Source: Actinomycetes bacterium
Lineage (GTDB): Bacteria > Actinomycetota > Acidimicrobiia > Acidimicrobiales > Microtrichaceae
DNA: 64,000 nucleotides
Assembly: GCA_024222295.1 (NCBI GenBank)
Contig: JAAEPF010000024.1
Location: 1-64,000, forward strand
Direction: 5' to 3'
Shown here: piece by piece, positions 34,316-42,245 of the stretch
How positions within the stretch are numbered: the first letter of the stretch is position 1
How the letters are laid out: the number at the start of each line of letters is the position of its first letter
Notes under the pieces: generated by a model
The model's input: the letters and a program-made list of their open reading frames with translations, nothing else
The model's database searches: none
Told to the model about the DNA's origin: nothing
Position numbers and translations under genes: made by a program

Positions 34316-34840
34316 ATGCGCTCCACCACAATCAACTCAGAGACCGACACTGCAAACAGCCCGGCCCGCACCAGGCGCTCACGCACACTGCTACTGGCCG
34401 GCGCAACACTCGTGGCCCTCACCGCCTCGGCCTGCAATCTCCCCGTGGAGCAGTGGGTGCCGGACTTCGATGGCGACGGCGTCATATCCCAGGCAGAGAT
34501 CGACCGCCAGAGCGGCGTGATCATCGCAGCCGTCACCGAGTCCGTGGAACAGCAGCGCCGAGAGGTGCAGCAGCACTCGTTCCTCACCTGTGTGCGCCGC
34601 CACGAGTCGGATCGCACCGGCGCATGGCCCCATATCGGCGGCTACACCGCACAGAACCCGCGCTCCAGCGCTTCCGGTGCCTACCAGTTCATCGACAGCA
34701 CCTGGCGCACAGTGGCTTCGCGGGCCGGTCACCCCGGCTACGCAAAGGCCAGCCACGCTCCCTGGTACGTCCAGGATGCCGTGGCACTGCACACCATCAA
34801 CAACGGCGGTCGATCCCACTGGAACGGCACCGGCTGCTGA
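34316..34840 (+). CDS. Rpf-like transglycosylase lipoprotein with EF-hand-like loop
   Basis: This 174-residue protein carries a signal peptide with lipobox L-T-A-S-A-C, an EF-hand-like calcium loop D-F-D-G-D-G-V-I-S-Q-A-E (about residues 51-62), a short helix, then a resuscitation-promoting-factor/lysozyme-like domain (about 85-174). The domain has the catalytic Glu in C-V-R-R-H-E-S-D, S-G-A-Y-Q-F-I-D-S-T-W-R, and a final Cys that can pair with the Cys before the active site. It should cleave peptidoglycan at the cell surface. It is monocistronic, with a strong palindrome after it. Confidence 0.87.
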   Translation: MRSTTINSETDTANSPARTRRSRTLLLAGATLVALTASACNLPVEQWVPDFDGDGVISQAEIDRQSGVIIAAVTESVEQQRREVQQHSFLTCVRRHESDRTGAWPHIGGYTAQNPRSSASGAYQFIDSTWRTVASRAGHPGYAKASHAPWYVQDAVALHTINNGGRSHWNGTGC

Positions 34841-34868
34841 CCGGTACATCACCCTCCCCCCTCAACCA

Positions 34869-34916
34869 GTTCCCGCGGGAACCAGTAGAACCCCGGCCCT
34901 AGGGCCGGGGTTCTAC
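34869..34916. terminator. Twin perfect palindromes, probable terminator
   Basis: GTTCCCGCGGGAAC (34869-34882) is followed two bases later by a perfect 32-bp palindrome (34885-34916; left arm GTAGAACCCCGGCCCT). As RNA the second would form a very stable hairpin after the Rpf-like gene. There is no T-run, so it acts either as a Rho-independent terminator without a U-tract, as known in Actinobacteria, or as a repetitive extragenic element. Confidence 0.65.
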
Positions 34917-34983
34917 GCGTACTGGGACACCTCTCGCGTCCCATAGGCGCCTGTGTGGCCCGGCCCTGTGCGACGATCTCGGG

Positions 34984-35862
34984 GTGCAGGGCCAGGTTGC
35001 ATTCGTGCTCGGCGGCGGGGGCCGCCTCGGCGCCGCCGCAGGCGGCAGGCTCTCGGCCCTGTCCGAAGCAGGAATCACCCCGGACCGTGTCATCGGCACC
35101 TCGATCGGAGCTGTCAACGGCGCCGCGGTCGCGCTCGACCCCAGCACCGAAGGGGTGGACCGGCTGCGCACGATGTGGGAGAACCTCGACCGCGCCGGTG
35201 TCTTCGGAGCGCGACTGGTCGACCGTGTGCGCCATGTGGCGCGTACCCGCACGAGCCTGCATTCCAACGAGGCTCTGCACCGTCTGCTCGACTCAGTCCT
35301 CCCGGCGACATTCGAGGATCTCCAGGTGCCCTTCGAGTGCGTCGCGGCGTGTGTGCAGACCGCGCACGAGACCTGGTTCGACAGCGGTGACCTCGTGTCA
35401 GCCGTGCTGGCGTCGAGCGCGGTACCCGGCCTGCTGCCGGCGGTGGAGCGCGACGGCCTTCACTACCTGGACGGCGGCATAGTCGACTCGATACCGATCC
35501 GGCGCGCTCTCGACCACGGTGCCGGCACGGTCTTCGTCATCCAGGTGGGCCGCATCGAGGAGCCGCTCAGCCCGCCGCGATGGCCGCATGAGGTCGCGAT
35601 GGTGGCGTTCGAGATCGCCCGGCGGCGCAGCTTCGCGAGCGCGATGGCCGCAGTCGGCGAGGACGTGTCGGTGCACGTGCTTCCGACCGGCGGCCAGGGC
35701 CCGGGGTTCAGTGACCTCAGCCAGTTCCGGTACAAGGACTTCACGAGAGTGGGCGAGCGCATCGACACGGCCAAGGCCGCCACGGCGGCCTACCTCGAGA
35801 TGCACTCCTTGCGCGGTACCCCACCCGATTCGCCGTCCGATGCGGGCGGCTCGACGCAGTGA
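34984..35862 (+). CDS. Patatin-like phospholipase (RssA-type)
   Basis: This 292-residue Ser-Asp dyad hydrolase has the oxyanion motif G-G-G-G-R-L-G near the N-terminus, the nucleophile in G-T-S-I-G-A-V-N-G, and the Asp in L-D-G-G-I-V-D-S-I-P. It should release fatty acids from phospholipids or other esters at the inner face of the membrane. The start is GTG at 34984. Its TGA overlaps the GTG of the acyltransferase (GTGA), so deacylation and reacylation genes are translationally coupled. Confidence 0.9.
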   Translation: MQGQVAFVLGGGGRLGAAAGGRLSALSEAGITPDRVIGTSIGAVNGAAVALDPSTEGVDRLRTMWENLDRAGVFGARLVDRVRHVARTRTSLHSNEALHRLLDSVLPATFEDLQVPFECVAACVQTAHETWFDSGDLVSAVLASSAVPGLLPAVERDGLHYLDGGIVDSIPIRRALDHGAGTVFVIQVGRIEEPLSPPRWPHEVAMVAFEIARRRSFASAMAAVGEDVSVHVLPTGGQGPGFSDLSQFRYKDFTRVGERIDTAKAATAAYLEMHSLRGTPPDSPSDAGGSTQ

Positions 35863-36950
35863 CCGTGCGGATGCCCCCGATGGTGCTGCGCCGGGTCGTG
35901 TTCGCCCCACTCATCGTGGTGATCACCGTGGTCGTGTTGGCGTTCTCGCCCTTGATACTCATCGGGGCCGCATTCGTGGTCCGCTGGTTGCCGGGGCGTT
36001 GGCGCGGCCTGCGGTTCCTTTGGTTCCTGCTCGTGTACCTGGTGCGCGAGTCGGTCGGGCTGGTTGCGATGTTCGTGCTGTGGGTCCTCAGCGGCTTCGG
36101 CTGGTCGCTCGGCTCGGACCGCATGCAGCGCGCGCACGTGTTCCTCGTCGGGTGGTACCTGAACGGCCTCGTCGTGTCAGCTCGCAGGGTGCTCGGCGTG
36201 CGGGTCGTGACCGAGGAGTTGCCGACCGGGCTCACGGTCGACAACCCGTTTCGCCGCGGGTCGGGAGCCGGCGGCAAGCCGGTGCTGGTGTTCAGCCGTC
36301 ACGCCGGGGCCGGGGACTCGTTCCTGCTGGTGGGGCTACTTGTGCGTACCTACGGCCGCCGGCCCCGCATCGTGCTGAAGGACCAGCTCCAGTTCGACCC
36401 GTGCGTGGACGTGGTGCTCAATCGGCTGCCCAACCGGTTCATCAGCCCCAACCCCGCACCGGGCGCCGGAGTGGTGGACTCGATTGCAGAGCTTGCCGCC
36501 GGACTGAAGCCGGACGGCGCCCTGATCCTCTTCCCCGAGGGGGGCAACTTCAGCGAGTCACGTCGCCAGAAGGCGATCCAGCGCCTCGTCGACGACAACC
36601 TCGACGACCTCGTGCCTCTCGCGGAGGAGCTGACCCATGTGCTGCCCCCTCGGCCGGGCGGGGCGATTGCCGCCATCGACGCCTCGCCCGACGCCGACGT
36701 GATGTTCGTCGCCCACACCGGCCTGGAACGGCTCGCTTCCCTGCGGGACCTGTGGAACGAGCTTCCCATGCGAACGGAAGTGCGGATGGCCTGGTGGACC
36801 GTGCCGGCGGAGCACGTCCCGACCGACCACCACGAGCGGATCACCTGGCTGTACGCGTGGTGGGAGCACATCGACACCTGGATCGAGGACCGTCGACTGG
36901 CGGACACTCCCAAGGGACCAAAGCTCGAATCGGGGGTCGAGGCCCCGTGA
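35859..36950 (+). CDS. PlsC-like 1-acyl-glycerol-phosphate acyltransferase family protein
   Basis: This 363-residue membrane-associated acyltransferase has two N-terminal hydrophobic segments, the catalytic H-x4-D in S-R-H-A-G-A-G-D-S-F, and F-P-E-G-G-N-F-S as the substrate-binding F-P-E-G motif. It is longer than usual PlsC and has a variable C-terminal part. It should esterify lysophospholipid or a related lipid. It is joined by GTGA overlaps both to the patatin gene upstream and to the P-type ATPase downstream. Confidence 0.87.
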   Translation: MTVRMPPMVLRRVVFAPLIVVITVVVLAFSPLILIGAAFVVRWLPGRWRGLRFLWFLLVYLVRESVGLVAMFVLWVLSGFGWSLGSDRMQRAHVFLVGWYLNGLVVSARRVLGVRVVTEELPTGLTVDNPFRRGSGAGGKPVLVFSRHAGAGDSFLLVGLLVRTYGRRPRIVLKDQLQFDPCVDVVLNRLPNRFISPNPAPGAGVVDSIAELAAGLKPDGALILFPEGGNFSESRRQKAIQRLVDDNLDDLVPLAEELTHVLPPRPGGAIAAIDASPDADVMFVAHTGLERLASLRDLWNELPMRTEVRMAWWTVPAEHVPTDHHERITWLYAWWEHIDTWIEDRRLADTPKGPKLESGVEAP

Positions 36951-39343
36951 CGTCCACCGGCGGGGCCATGGAGTCGACGCAAGTGCCCGCCGGTCTGACC
37001 GCGGCCGAGGTGGCGGAACGGACTGCCGATGGCCGGGTCAACAAGGTTCCCAAAGCACCCTCGCGCACGACCGGCCAGATCCTGTCGGCCAACCTCCTCA
37101 CTCCGGTCAACGCCGTGGTTGGCGTGCTGTTTGTGGCGATCCTCGTGGCCCGCGGCGGGCCCAGCGCCGACATGCTGTTCGCGGGCGTGATAGTCGCCAA
37201 CTCGGCGATCGGCACGATCCAGGAGGTTCGAGCACGTGCCGCCCTCGACCGGCTCGCGGTGTTGCAGGAACCGACTGCGATTGCCGTGCGCGACGGGGCC
37301 GAGGTGGAGTTGTCGGTCGAGGAGGTCGTGCAGGACGACCTGCTGGTGCTGCGCATGGGAAGCCAGGTGGTTGTGGACGGTGAGGTGGTCGACTCGGCCG
37401 GACTGGACGTCGACGAAGCCCTGCTCACCGGCGAGGCCGACCCGGTTCTGAAGGCGGTCGGTGACGAGGTTCTGTCGGGCAGTTTCGTTGCGGCCGGTAG
37501 CGGCACGTACCGCGCGACCCGGGTGGGAGCGCACGCCTACGCGGCATCGCTGGCGGACGAGGCAAGGCGGTTCACGCTGGTCGACTCCGAACTGCGCACC
37601 GGCATCAACCGCGTGCTGAAGGCGCTGATGCTGGCGATCCCGCCGGTGGCGGCACTGCTGTTCTGGCGGCTCCTCGAGGTGAGCGACACCTGGCAGGAGG
37701 CCCTCGCCGGCGTGGTGGCCTCCGCGGTGGCGATGGTGCCCGACGGACTGGTTCTGCTCACCAGTCTGGCGTTCATGGCCGGGGTCATAACCCTGGCCCG
37801 CAAGGACGCGCTGTTGCGGGAGCTCGCTTCGGTAGAACTCCTGGCGCGCGTCGACACGCTGTGTCTCGACAAGACCGGCACCATCACCACTGGAGACATC
37901 ACGGCGTCGGAGGTGGTCCCGCTGGGTGGCGAGGCGGCTGGCTCGTCGCTGTCCGCTGACTGCCTGGCCGCGCTGGCGGGTGCCGATCCCGATCCGAACG
38001 CCACGCTCGCCGCCATCGGCGAGGCGTACCCGCTGGACCCGGGTTGGAAGCTGGTCGACTCCGTGCCCTTCTCCTCTGCGCGCAAGTGGTCCGCAGCGCA
38101 GTTCGACCGCGCCGATGGCCCGCTCGCGGTGTACCTCGGCGCTCCCGAGTTCCTGGCGCCCGACGACGGTGCCGTGGCAGGCCGGATCGAGGACCTGGCC
38201 CGGGAAGGCAAGCGTGTGGTGATGGTGGCCACAGCTGCGGACCTCACTGGCGAGGACCTGCCGCCGGCCCTCGAGCCCCTGGCCCTCGTGGTGCTGGAGG
38301 ACACCATCCGGCCCGACGCAGCGGAGATCCTCGACTACTTCTCGGAGCAGGGGGTACGCCTGAAGGTGATCTCCGGTGACCATCCGGACACCGTTGCAGC
38401 GGTGGCCCGCAGGGCCGGGGTGCCGGGGGCGGACCGCGGTGTCGACGCCCGAACCCTGCCGACTGACCCAGCGGAGCTCGGAGAGGCCCTGGAGGACGCA
38501 GTCGTGCTGGGCCGCGTGACCCCGCAGCAGAAGCAGGCGATGGTGGGTGCGCAGCAGTCCCGCGGCCATGTGGTGGCGATGACGGGCGACGGGGTGAACG
38601 ACGTGCTCGCGCTGAAGGACGCCGACATGGGCATAGCCATGGGAGCGGGCTCGGCTGCGACCCGGGCGGTCGCCCAGCTGGTGCTGCTCGACAACAGGTT
38701 CTCCGTGCTGCCGGTGGCGTTGGCCGAGGGCCGCCGCGTCATCAACAGCGTTGAGCGGGCCGCCAACCTGTTCGTGTACGGCACCGTCTACTCAATGCTG
38801 GTGTCACTCACGATCGCGGTGATCGGCACCGACTTCCCGTTCCTGCCGAGGCACCTCACCCTCGTACGCACACTCAGCGTCGGCATTCCAGGGGTCTTCC
38901 TCGCCCTGGCGCCTGACCCGCGGCGTGCGCGCCCCGGCTTTCTGGGGCGCGTCGTGCGGTTCGCCGTGCCGGCCGGGGCGATCGCGGCCGTCGCGGCGCT
39001 GACCGTGTACCTGGTCGGACGCGCCAACGCGGGCACGACGCTGATCGAGGCCCGCTCCGCGGCCACGATCACGCTGCTCGGCGTGGGTCTCGCCATCCTG
39101 TTGCGCCTCACCGGCTCGCTGCCACGCTGGCGCTGGGCACTCGTGGCTGCGATGGCGGCGGCCGTGCTGGCCGTGTTGGTGGTCCCGTGGCTGGCAGCGC
39201 TGTTCGAGCTGGACATGCCGCCGGCGGACACATGGATCTTCATGGCGACGGTTGTTGCAGCGTCCGCGGCAGTACTTCACTTCGTTCCCGTCACGGCGGA
39301 CGGGGGAGAGGTGCCGCCCCCGGCGCCGCCTCCGTCTGGCTGA
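36947..39343 (+). CDS. P-type cation-transporting ATPase (CtpE-like)
   Basis: This 798-residue P-type ATPase has T-G-E-A-D-P-V (actuator), the phosphorylated Asp in D-K-T-G-T-I-T, T-G-D-G-V-N-D in the hinge, and ten or so membrane helices. There is no N-terminal heavy-metal domain. The C-terminal half (S-A-A-T-R-A-V-A-Q-L-V-L-L-D-N) resembles mycobacterial CtpE, implicated in calcium transport, so Ca2+ or another divalent cation is likely. GTG 36947 overlaps the PlsC stop; ATG 36968 is an alternative. The upstream open frame through two other genes is spurious. Confidence 0.88.
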   Translation: MTSTGGAMESTQVPAGLTAAEVAERTADGRVNKVPKAPSRTTGQILSANLLTPVNAVVGVLFVAILVARGGPSADMLFAGVIVANSAIGTIQEVRARAALDRLAVLQEPTAIAVRDGAEVELSVEEVVQDDLLVLRMGSQVVVDGEVVDSAGLDVDEALLTGEADPVLKAVGDEVLSGSFVAAGSGTYRATRVGAHAYAASLADEARRFTLVDSELRTGINRVLKALMLAIPPVAALLFWRLLEVSDTWQEALAGVVASAVAMVPDGLVLLTSLAFMAGVITLARKDALLRELASVELLARVDTLCLDKTGTITTGDITASEVVPLGGEAAGSSLSADCLAALAGADPDPNATLAAIGEAYPLDPGWKLVDSVPFSSARKWSAAQFDRADGPLAVYLGAPEFLAPDDGAVAGRIEDLAREGKRVVMVATAADLTGEDLPPALEPLALVVLEDTIRPDAAEILDYFSEQGVRLKVISGDHPDTVAAVARRAGVPGADRGVDARTLPTDPAELGEALEDAVVLGRVTPQQKQAMVGAQQSRGHVVAMTGDGVNDVLALKDADMGIAMGAGSAATRAVAQLVLLDNRFSVLPVALAEGRRVINSVERAANLFVYGTVYSMLVSLTIAVIGTDFPFLPRHLTLVRTLSVGIPGVFLALAPDPRRARPGFLGRVVRFAVPAGAIAAVAALTVYLVGRANAGTTLIEARSAATITLLGVGLAILLRLTGSLPRWRWALVAAMAAAVLAVLVVPWLAALFELDMPPADTWIFMATVVAASAAVLHFVPVTADGGEVPPPAPPPSG

Positions 39344-39453
39344 GCCTGCATGGTTTGCCGCGGAATCAACTGCCCGCTGGTTGGGCTACCGTCGCGACAA
39401 GACGAATCACGATCCATCCAGCATCATCTGGAAACTACGGAAGGAAGCCGCAG

Positions 39454-40029
39454 ATGGCCTTCGAGCTGCCCGCATTGCCCTACGCCCAGGACGCCCTTGC
39501 GCCCCACATCTCGGCGGAGACGCTCGAGTACCACTACGGCAAGCACCACCAGACCTACGTCACCAACCTCAACAAGCTCACCGACGACAACGCTGACGGC
39601 AAGAGCCTCGAAGACGTGATCATGGGCGCCGACGGTGGTCTGTTCAACAACGCCGCCCAGGTGTGGAACCACACCTTCTACTGGAACTCGATGTCGCCCA
39701 ACGGCGGCGGCGCCCCCGAGGGAGCAGTTGGCGACGCCATAGGCTCCGCCTTCGGTTCCTATGACGACTTCAAGGCCAAGTTCGCCGAGGCCGCCACCAC
39801 ACAGTTCGGTTCCGGCTGGGCATGGCTGGTCGACTCCGGCTCGGGCCTCGAGATCATGAAGACGGCGAACGCCGACCTGCCGATGAAGCACAACGCCAAG
39901 GCGTTGCTCACCATCGATGTGTGGGAGCACGCCTACTACATCGACTTCCGCAACGCCCGGCCCAACTACATCTCGACCTTCCTCGACTCGCTGGTCAACT
40001 GGGACTTCGTGGCCCAGAACATGGGCTGA
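39454..40029 (+). CDS. sodB: Superoxide dismutase, Fe type
   Basis: This 191-residue cytosolic SOD has metal ligands in E-Y-H-Y-G-K-H-H, W-N-H-T-F-Y-W, and D-V-W-E-H-A-Y (Asp and His). The segment F-N-N-A-A-Q-V-W-N-H with its Gln is the marker of iron-type (SodB) rather than manganese-type enzymes. It dismutates superoxide to H2O2 and O2. GGAAGGAAG precedes the ATG. It has its own terminator and stands alone after the ATPase gene. Confidence 0.95.
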   Translation: MAFELPALPYAQDALAPHISAETLEYHYGKHHQTYVTNLNKLTDDNADGKSLEDVIMGADGGLFNNAAQVWNHTFYWNSMSPNGGGAPEGAVGDAIGSAFGSYDDFKAKFAEAATTQFGSGWAWLVDSGSGLEIMKTANADLPMKHNAKALLTIDVWEHAYYIDFRNARPNYISTFLDSLVNWDFVAQNMG

Positions 40030-40055
40030 CCAGGGTCATCACCACGTTGTGACCG

Positions 40056-40086
40056 AACGGCCGGGCCGGCAACGGTCCGGCCGTTT
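40056..40086 (+). terminator. Hairpin terminator after sodB
   Basis: A 13-bp GC-rich stem (left arm AACGGCCGGGCCG, one G-U pair) closes a GCAA tetraloop and is followed by a short TTT. It also separates sodB from the convergent parA. Confidence 0.8.
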
Positions 40087-40146
40087 CAGTTGGCCCGTGT
40101 GCGCCTTGCCATCCCGCGCCGGCTGGTCAGCTCGGCGATGGATGCT

Positions 40147-40944
40147 TCACGCAACGGCGGCCTGCGAGTCCGAAGCGGCCCTGTCGAGGTGCTGGTAGAG
40201 CTCGTCGAAGATGTGCACGGTGTCGCGCGCCCGGTATCCGAGGTCGTGCAGAGGCGCACGCCGGCCGACGGCCTCGTTGAGCACGGTCCGCTGGGGCACG
40301 AAGGGCTTCCACACGGCATGGGTGCCCATGTGGCGTGTGAGTTCCCCGGCCTGGCGGACGGCCTCGGCCGAGGTGGCGGGGGCGCGGTTCACGACCACAC
40401 CGAACAGGTCGAGCGACGGGTTGAGTCCGAGTCCCACCTCATGTGCAGCGGCCATGACAGCGTCGGCTCCGCGCACCGACAGTGCCGATAGCTCGACCAC
40501 CATGAGCAGGCCGTCGGCTGCCGCCAGCCCGCAGTTGGTTGTGGGGCCGAGAGACGGAGCGCAGTCGATGATGATGTGGCGGTACTCGTCGCGCAGCGTC
40601 GAAAGCGCCCGTCGTAGCCGCAGCGCAGCGTCATCCGCCCGGTCGTCACCCTCGCGGTCGATGAGTTCAGGGCTTGCCGGGAGCACGTCGACACCTTCGC
40701 CCCAGCCCGATTCGACCGTGGCGGCCTCGGCCACGTCGGCCCGCCCTGTGCGCAGGGCGTCGCCCACCGACAGGTGCTCGTTGCTCGCTTCGACGCCGAG
40801 CGCCCAGCCGGCACTGCCCTGCGGATCCAGGTCGACGAGGAGCACCGGATCGCCGGCGCGCTGGGCGGCGGCTGCCAAGCCGACGGCCACGGTGGTCTTG
40901 CCAACCCCACCCTTCTGGTTGAGAACCACCGTCACCGTGCCCAT
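40147..40944 (-). CDS. ParA/MinD-family ATPase (orphan)
   Basis: This 265-residue deviant-Walker ATPase has K-G-G-V-G-K-T-T with the signature Lys, L-L-V-D-L-D-P-Q-G as switch, and I-I-I-D-C-A-P-S-L-G as Walker B. ParA-type proteins position DNA, proteins or organelles on nucleoid or membrane. No ParB or partner gene is beside it, so its cargo is unknown. The chosen ATG at 40944 starts directly with the P-loop strand; the frame extends 39 codons upstream without similarity. Confidence 0.88.
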   Translation of the reverse strand: MGTVTVVLNQKGGVGKTTVAVGLAAAAQRAGDPVLLVDLDPQGSAGWALGVEASNEHLSVGDALRTGRADVAEAATVESGWGEGVDVLPASPELIDREGDDRADDAALRLRRALSTLRDEYRHIIIDCAPSLGPTTNCGLAAADGLLMVVELSALSVRGADAVMAAAHEVGLGLNPSLDLFGVVVNRAPATSAEAVRQAGELTRHMGTHAVWKPFVPQRTVLNEAVGRRAPLHDLGYRARDTVHIFDELYQHLDRAASDSQAAVA

Positions 40945-41057
40945 GCGCCCATCCTCGCGCACGACCGGCCGCAGCGGTACCGGACTCGACCAGCCTGTTG
41001 CAGCTGTACGGACACCATCTGCGGCAGGGAGCCACATGGTGGCGACCTGTCTCGCAG

Positions 41058-41468
41058 TCAACGAAGCCTCGCAACCTCCCAGTAGGCCCGCAGCGCGGTG
41101 ACCTGTCCGGCGTCGTTGATTCGATAGGTGAACACGCCGTCGGTGTGAACCACGGTTCCATCACCCATGGTGGTTGTGATGGTGCCCACGTTGGCGACCT
41201 CGTTGCCGGCCGCCCACGACTGGTCGATGCGGAAGCGAACCTGGTTGGGGCCGATCACGTTGTCGTAGAAGGCAGCGATCTCGTCGGCCCCGCGATGCCC
41301 CTTGCCCTCGGGGTCGAGTATCGATTCCCCGATCGGGTCCTCCACGATCGCGTCGGGAGCGAACAGCGCGAGCCATGCGTCGCGGTCGCCGGCCTCGACC
41401 GCTTCCATGGATCGCAGGGAGGCGTCGCGGGCGGGGTGGCTGTCGAACGCGTCACAGAGCTGCGGCAT
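41058..41468 (-). CDS. SnoaL/ketosteroid-isomerase-like NTF2-fold protein
   Basis: This 136-residue single NTF2-like domain has the pattern A-G-D-R-D-A-W-L-A-L-F-A-P-D-A-I-V-E-D-P and a C-terminal A-L-R-A-Y-W strand, like ketosteroid isomerase-related proteins. The function may be isomerisation or binding of a hydrophobic ligand. A TAGGCT hexamer ends 7 nt before the ATG, suggesting a leaderless message. It is divergent from the dienelactone hydrolase gene with only 20 bp between the chosen starts. Confidence 0.8.
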   Translation of the reverse strand: MPQLCDAFDSHPARDASLRSMEAVEAGDRDAWLALFAPDAIVEDPIGESILDPEGKGHRGADEIAAFYDNVIGPNQVRFRIDQSWAAGNEVANVGTITTTMGDGTVVHTDGVFTYRINDAGQVTALRAYWEVARLR

Positions 41469-41475
41469 GGCTGGC

Positions 41476-41481
41476 AGCCTA
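41476..41481 (-). promoter_or_regulatory. Putative -10 element (leaderless SnoaL-like)
   Basis: TAGGCT on the minus strand ends 7 nt before the ATG at 41468. Confidence 0.4.
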
Positions 41482-41488
41482 ATGACCG

Positions 41489-42223
41489 GTGCGGATTCGC
41501 CCGGGCTCCACTTCGGCGTGGCAGTGTTTGGACGTGCCTGAAGGAAGCGCCGGAAACGCGTACCTGTCCAAGCCCGAATCAGGCCCGGGCCCGGGCGTGC
41601 TGTTCCTGCACTCCTGGTGGGGTCTCACCGATGGCGTGAAGGACCGTGTGGAGGCCCTGGCGGATGAGGGGTTCTCCGTACTTGCGCCCAATCTGCTGCC
41701 CGGAGACAACCCGACCGAGGTGACCGCCGCCGTCGAGCGACTGGCGACAGCAGACATCGACGCCACCGCGGCGGCGATCCTGTCGAGCATCGTTGCCTTG
41801 CGGGCCCATTCGGTCGACCCGGAAGCGCCGGTCGGCGTGGTGGGGCAGTCGATGGGAGCTTCATGGGCGCTGTGGGTGGCCACCCGCCAACCCGACTCGG
41901 TCGCTGCCGCCGTGGCCCACTACGGGGTGCAGAACATCGACTTCAGCGACCTCACCGCACCGGTGCTGTGCCACTTCGCCGAGCTGGACCCGATCGTCTC
42001 GGAGGATTCGGCTTCGGAGATGCAGGCCCACATGAGGTTGCTCGACAAGTCGGTGGCGGTGCACCGCCACTCCGGCGCCCGGCACTTCTTTGCCGAGTCG
42101 GGTGTCGAGATGCTGGGGCCCAACGGCGTGACGGGGGAGCGCAACGACATCGAGCGCCGCGAGTCCGACCTCTGCTGGGAGAGCACTGCCGCGTTCCTGC
42201 ACGACTCGCTCGACTCGAACTGA
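41489..42223 (+). CDS. Dienelactone hydrolase family protein
   Basis: This 244-residue alpha/beta hydrolase has the nucleophile elbow G-Q-S-M-G-A (Ser where classic dienelactone hydrolase has Cys), an Asp in F-A-E-L-D-P-I-V and a late His in S-G-A-R-H-F-F. It should hydrolyse a lactone or ester. The start is unsure: GTG 41489 leaves 20 bp to the divergent gene, while GTG 41534 would begin at V-P-E-G, where family members usually start. Confidence 0.85.
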   Translation: MRIRPGSTSAWQCLDVPEGSAGNAYLSKPESGPGPGVLFLHSWWGLTDGVKDRVEALADEGFSVLAPNLLPGDNPTEVTAAVERLATADIDATAAAILSSIVALRAHSVDPEAPVGVVGQSMGASWALWVATRQPDSVAAAVAHYGVQNIDFSDLTAPVLCHFAELDPIVSEDSASEMQAHMRLLDKSVAVHRHSGARHFFAESGVEMLGPNGVTGERNDIERRESDLCWESTAAFLHDSLDSN

Positions 42224-42245
42224 CCGCGGGTGCGGATCTGGTGGG

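Noticed and set aside
35519-36946. A 1274-codon open frame that runs through the patatin and PlsC genes into the ATPase
   Set aside because: Only the part from 36947 has protein-like sequence; the rest is Arg/Pro-rich shadow of real genes.
36350-38569. A 739-codon minus-strand open frame
   Set aside because: It is antisense to the PlsC-like gene and the P-type ATPase, with low-complexity His/Arg-rich translation and no motifs.
40087-40153. A 21-codon TTG-start frame overlapping the end of parA
   Set aside because: Too short, only a TTG start and no ribosome site; cannot be distinguished from chance.
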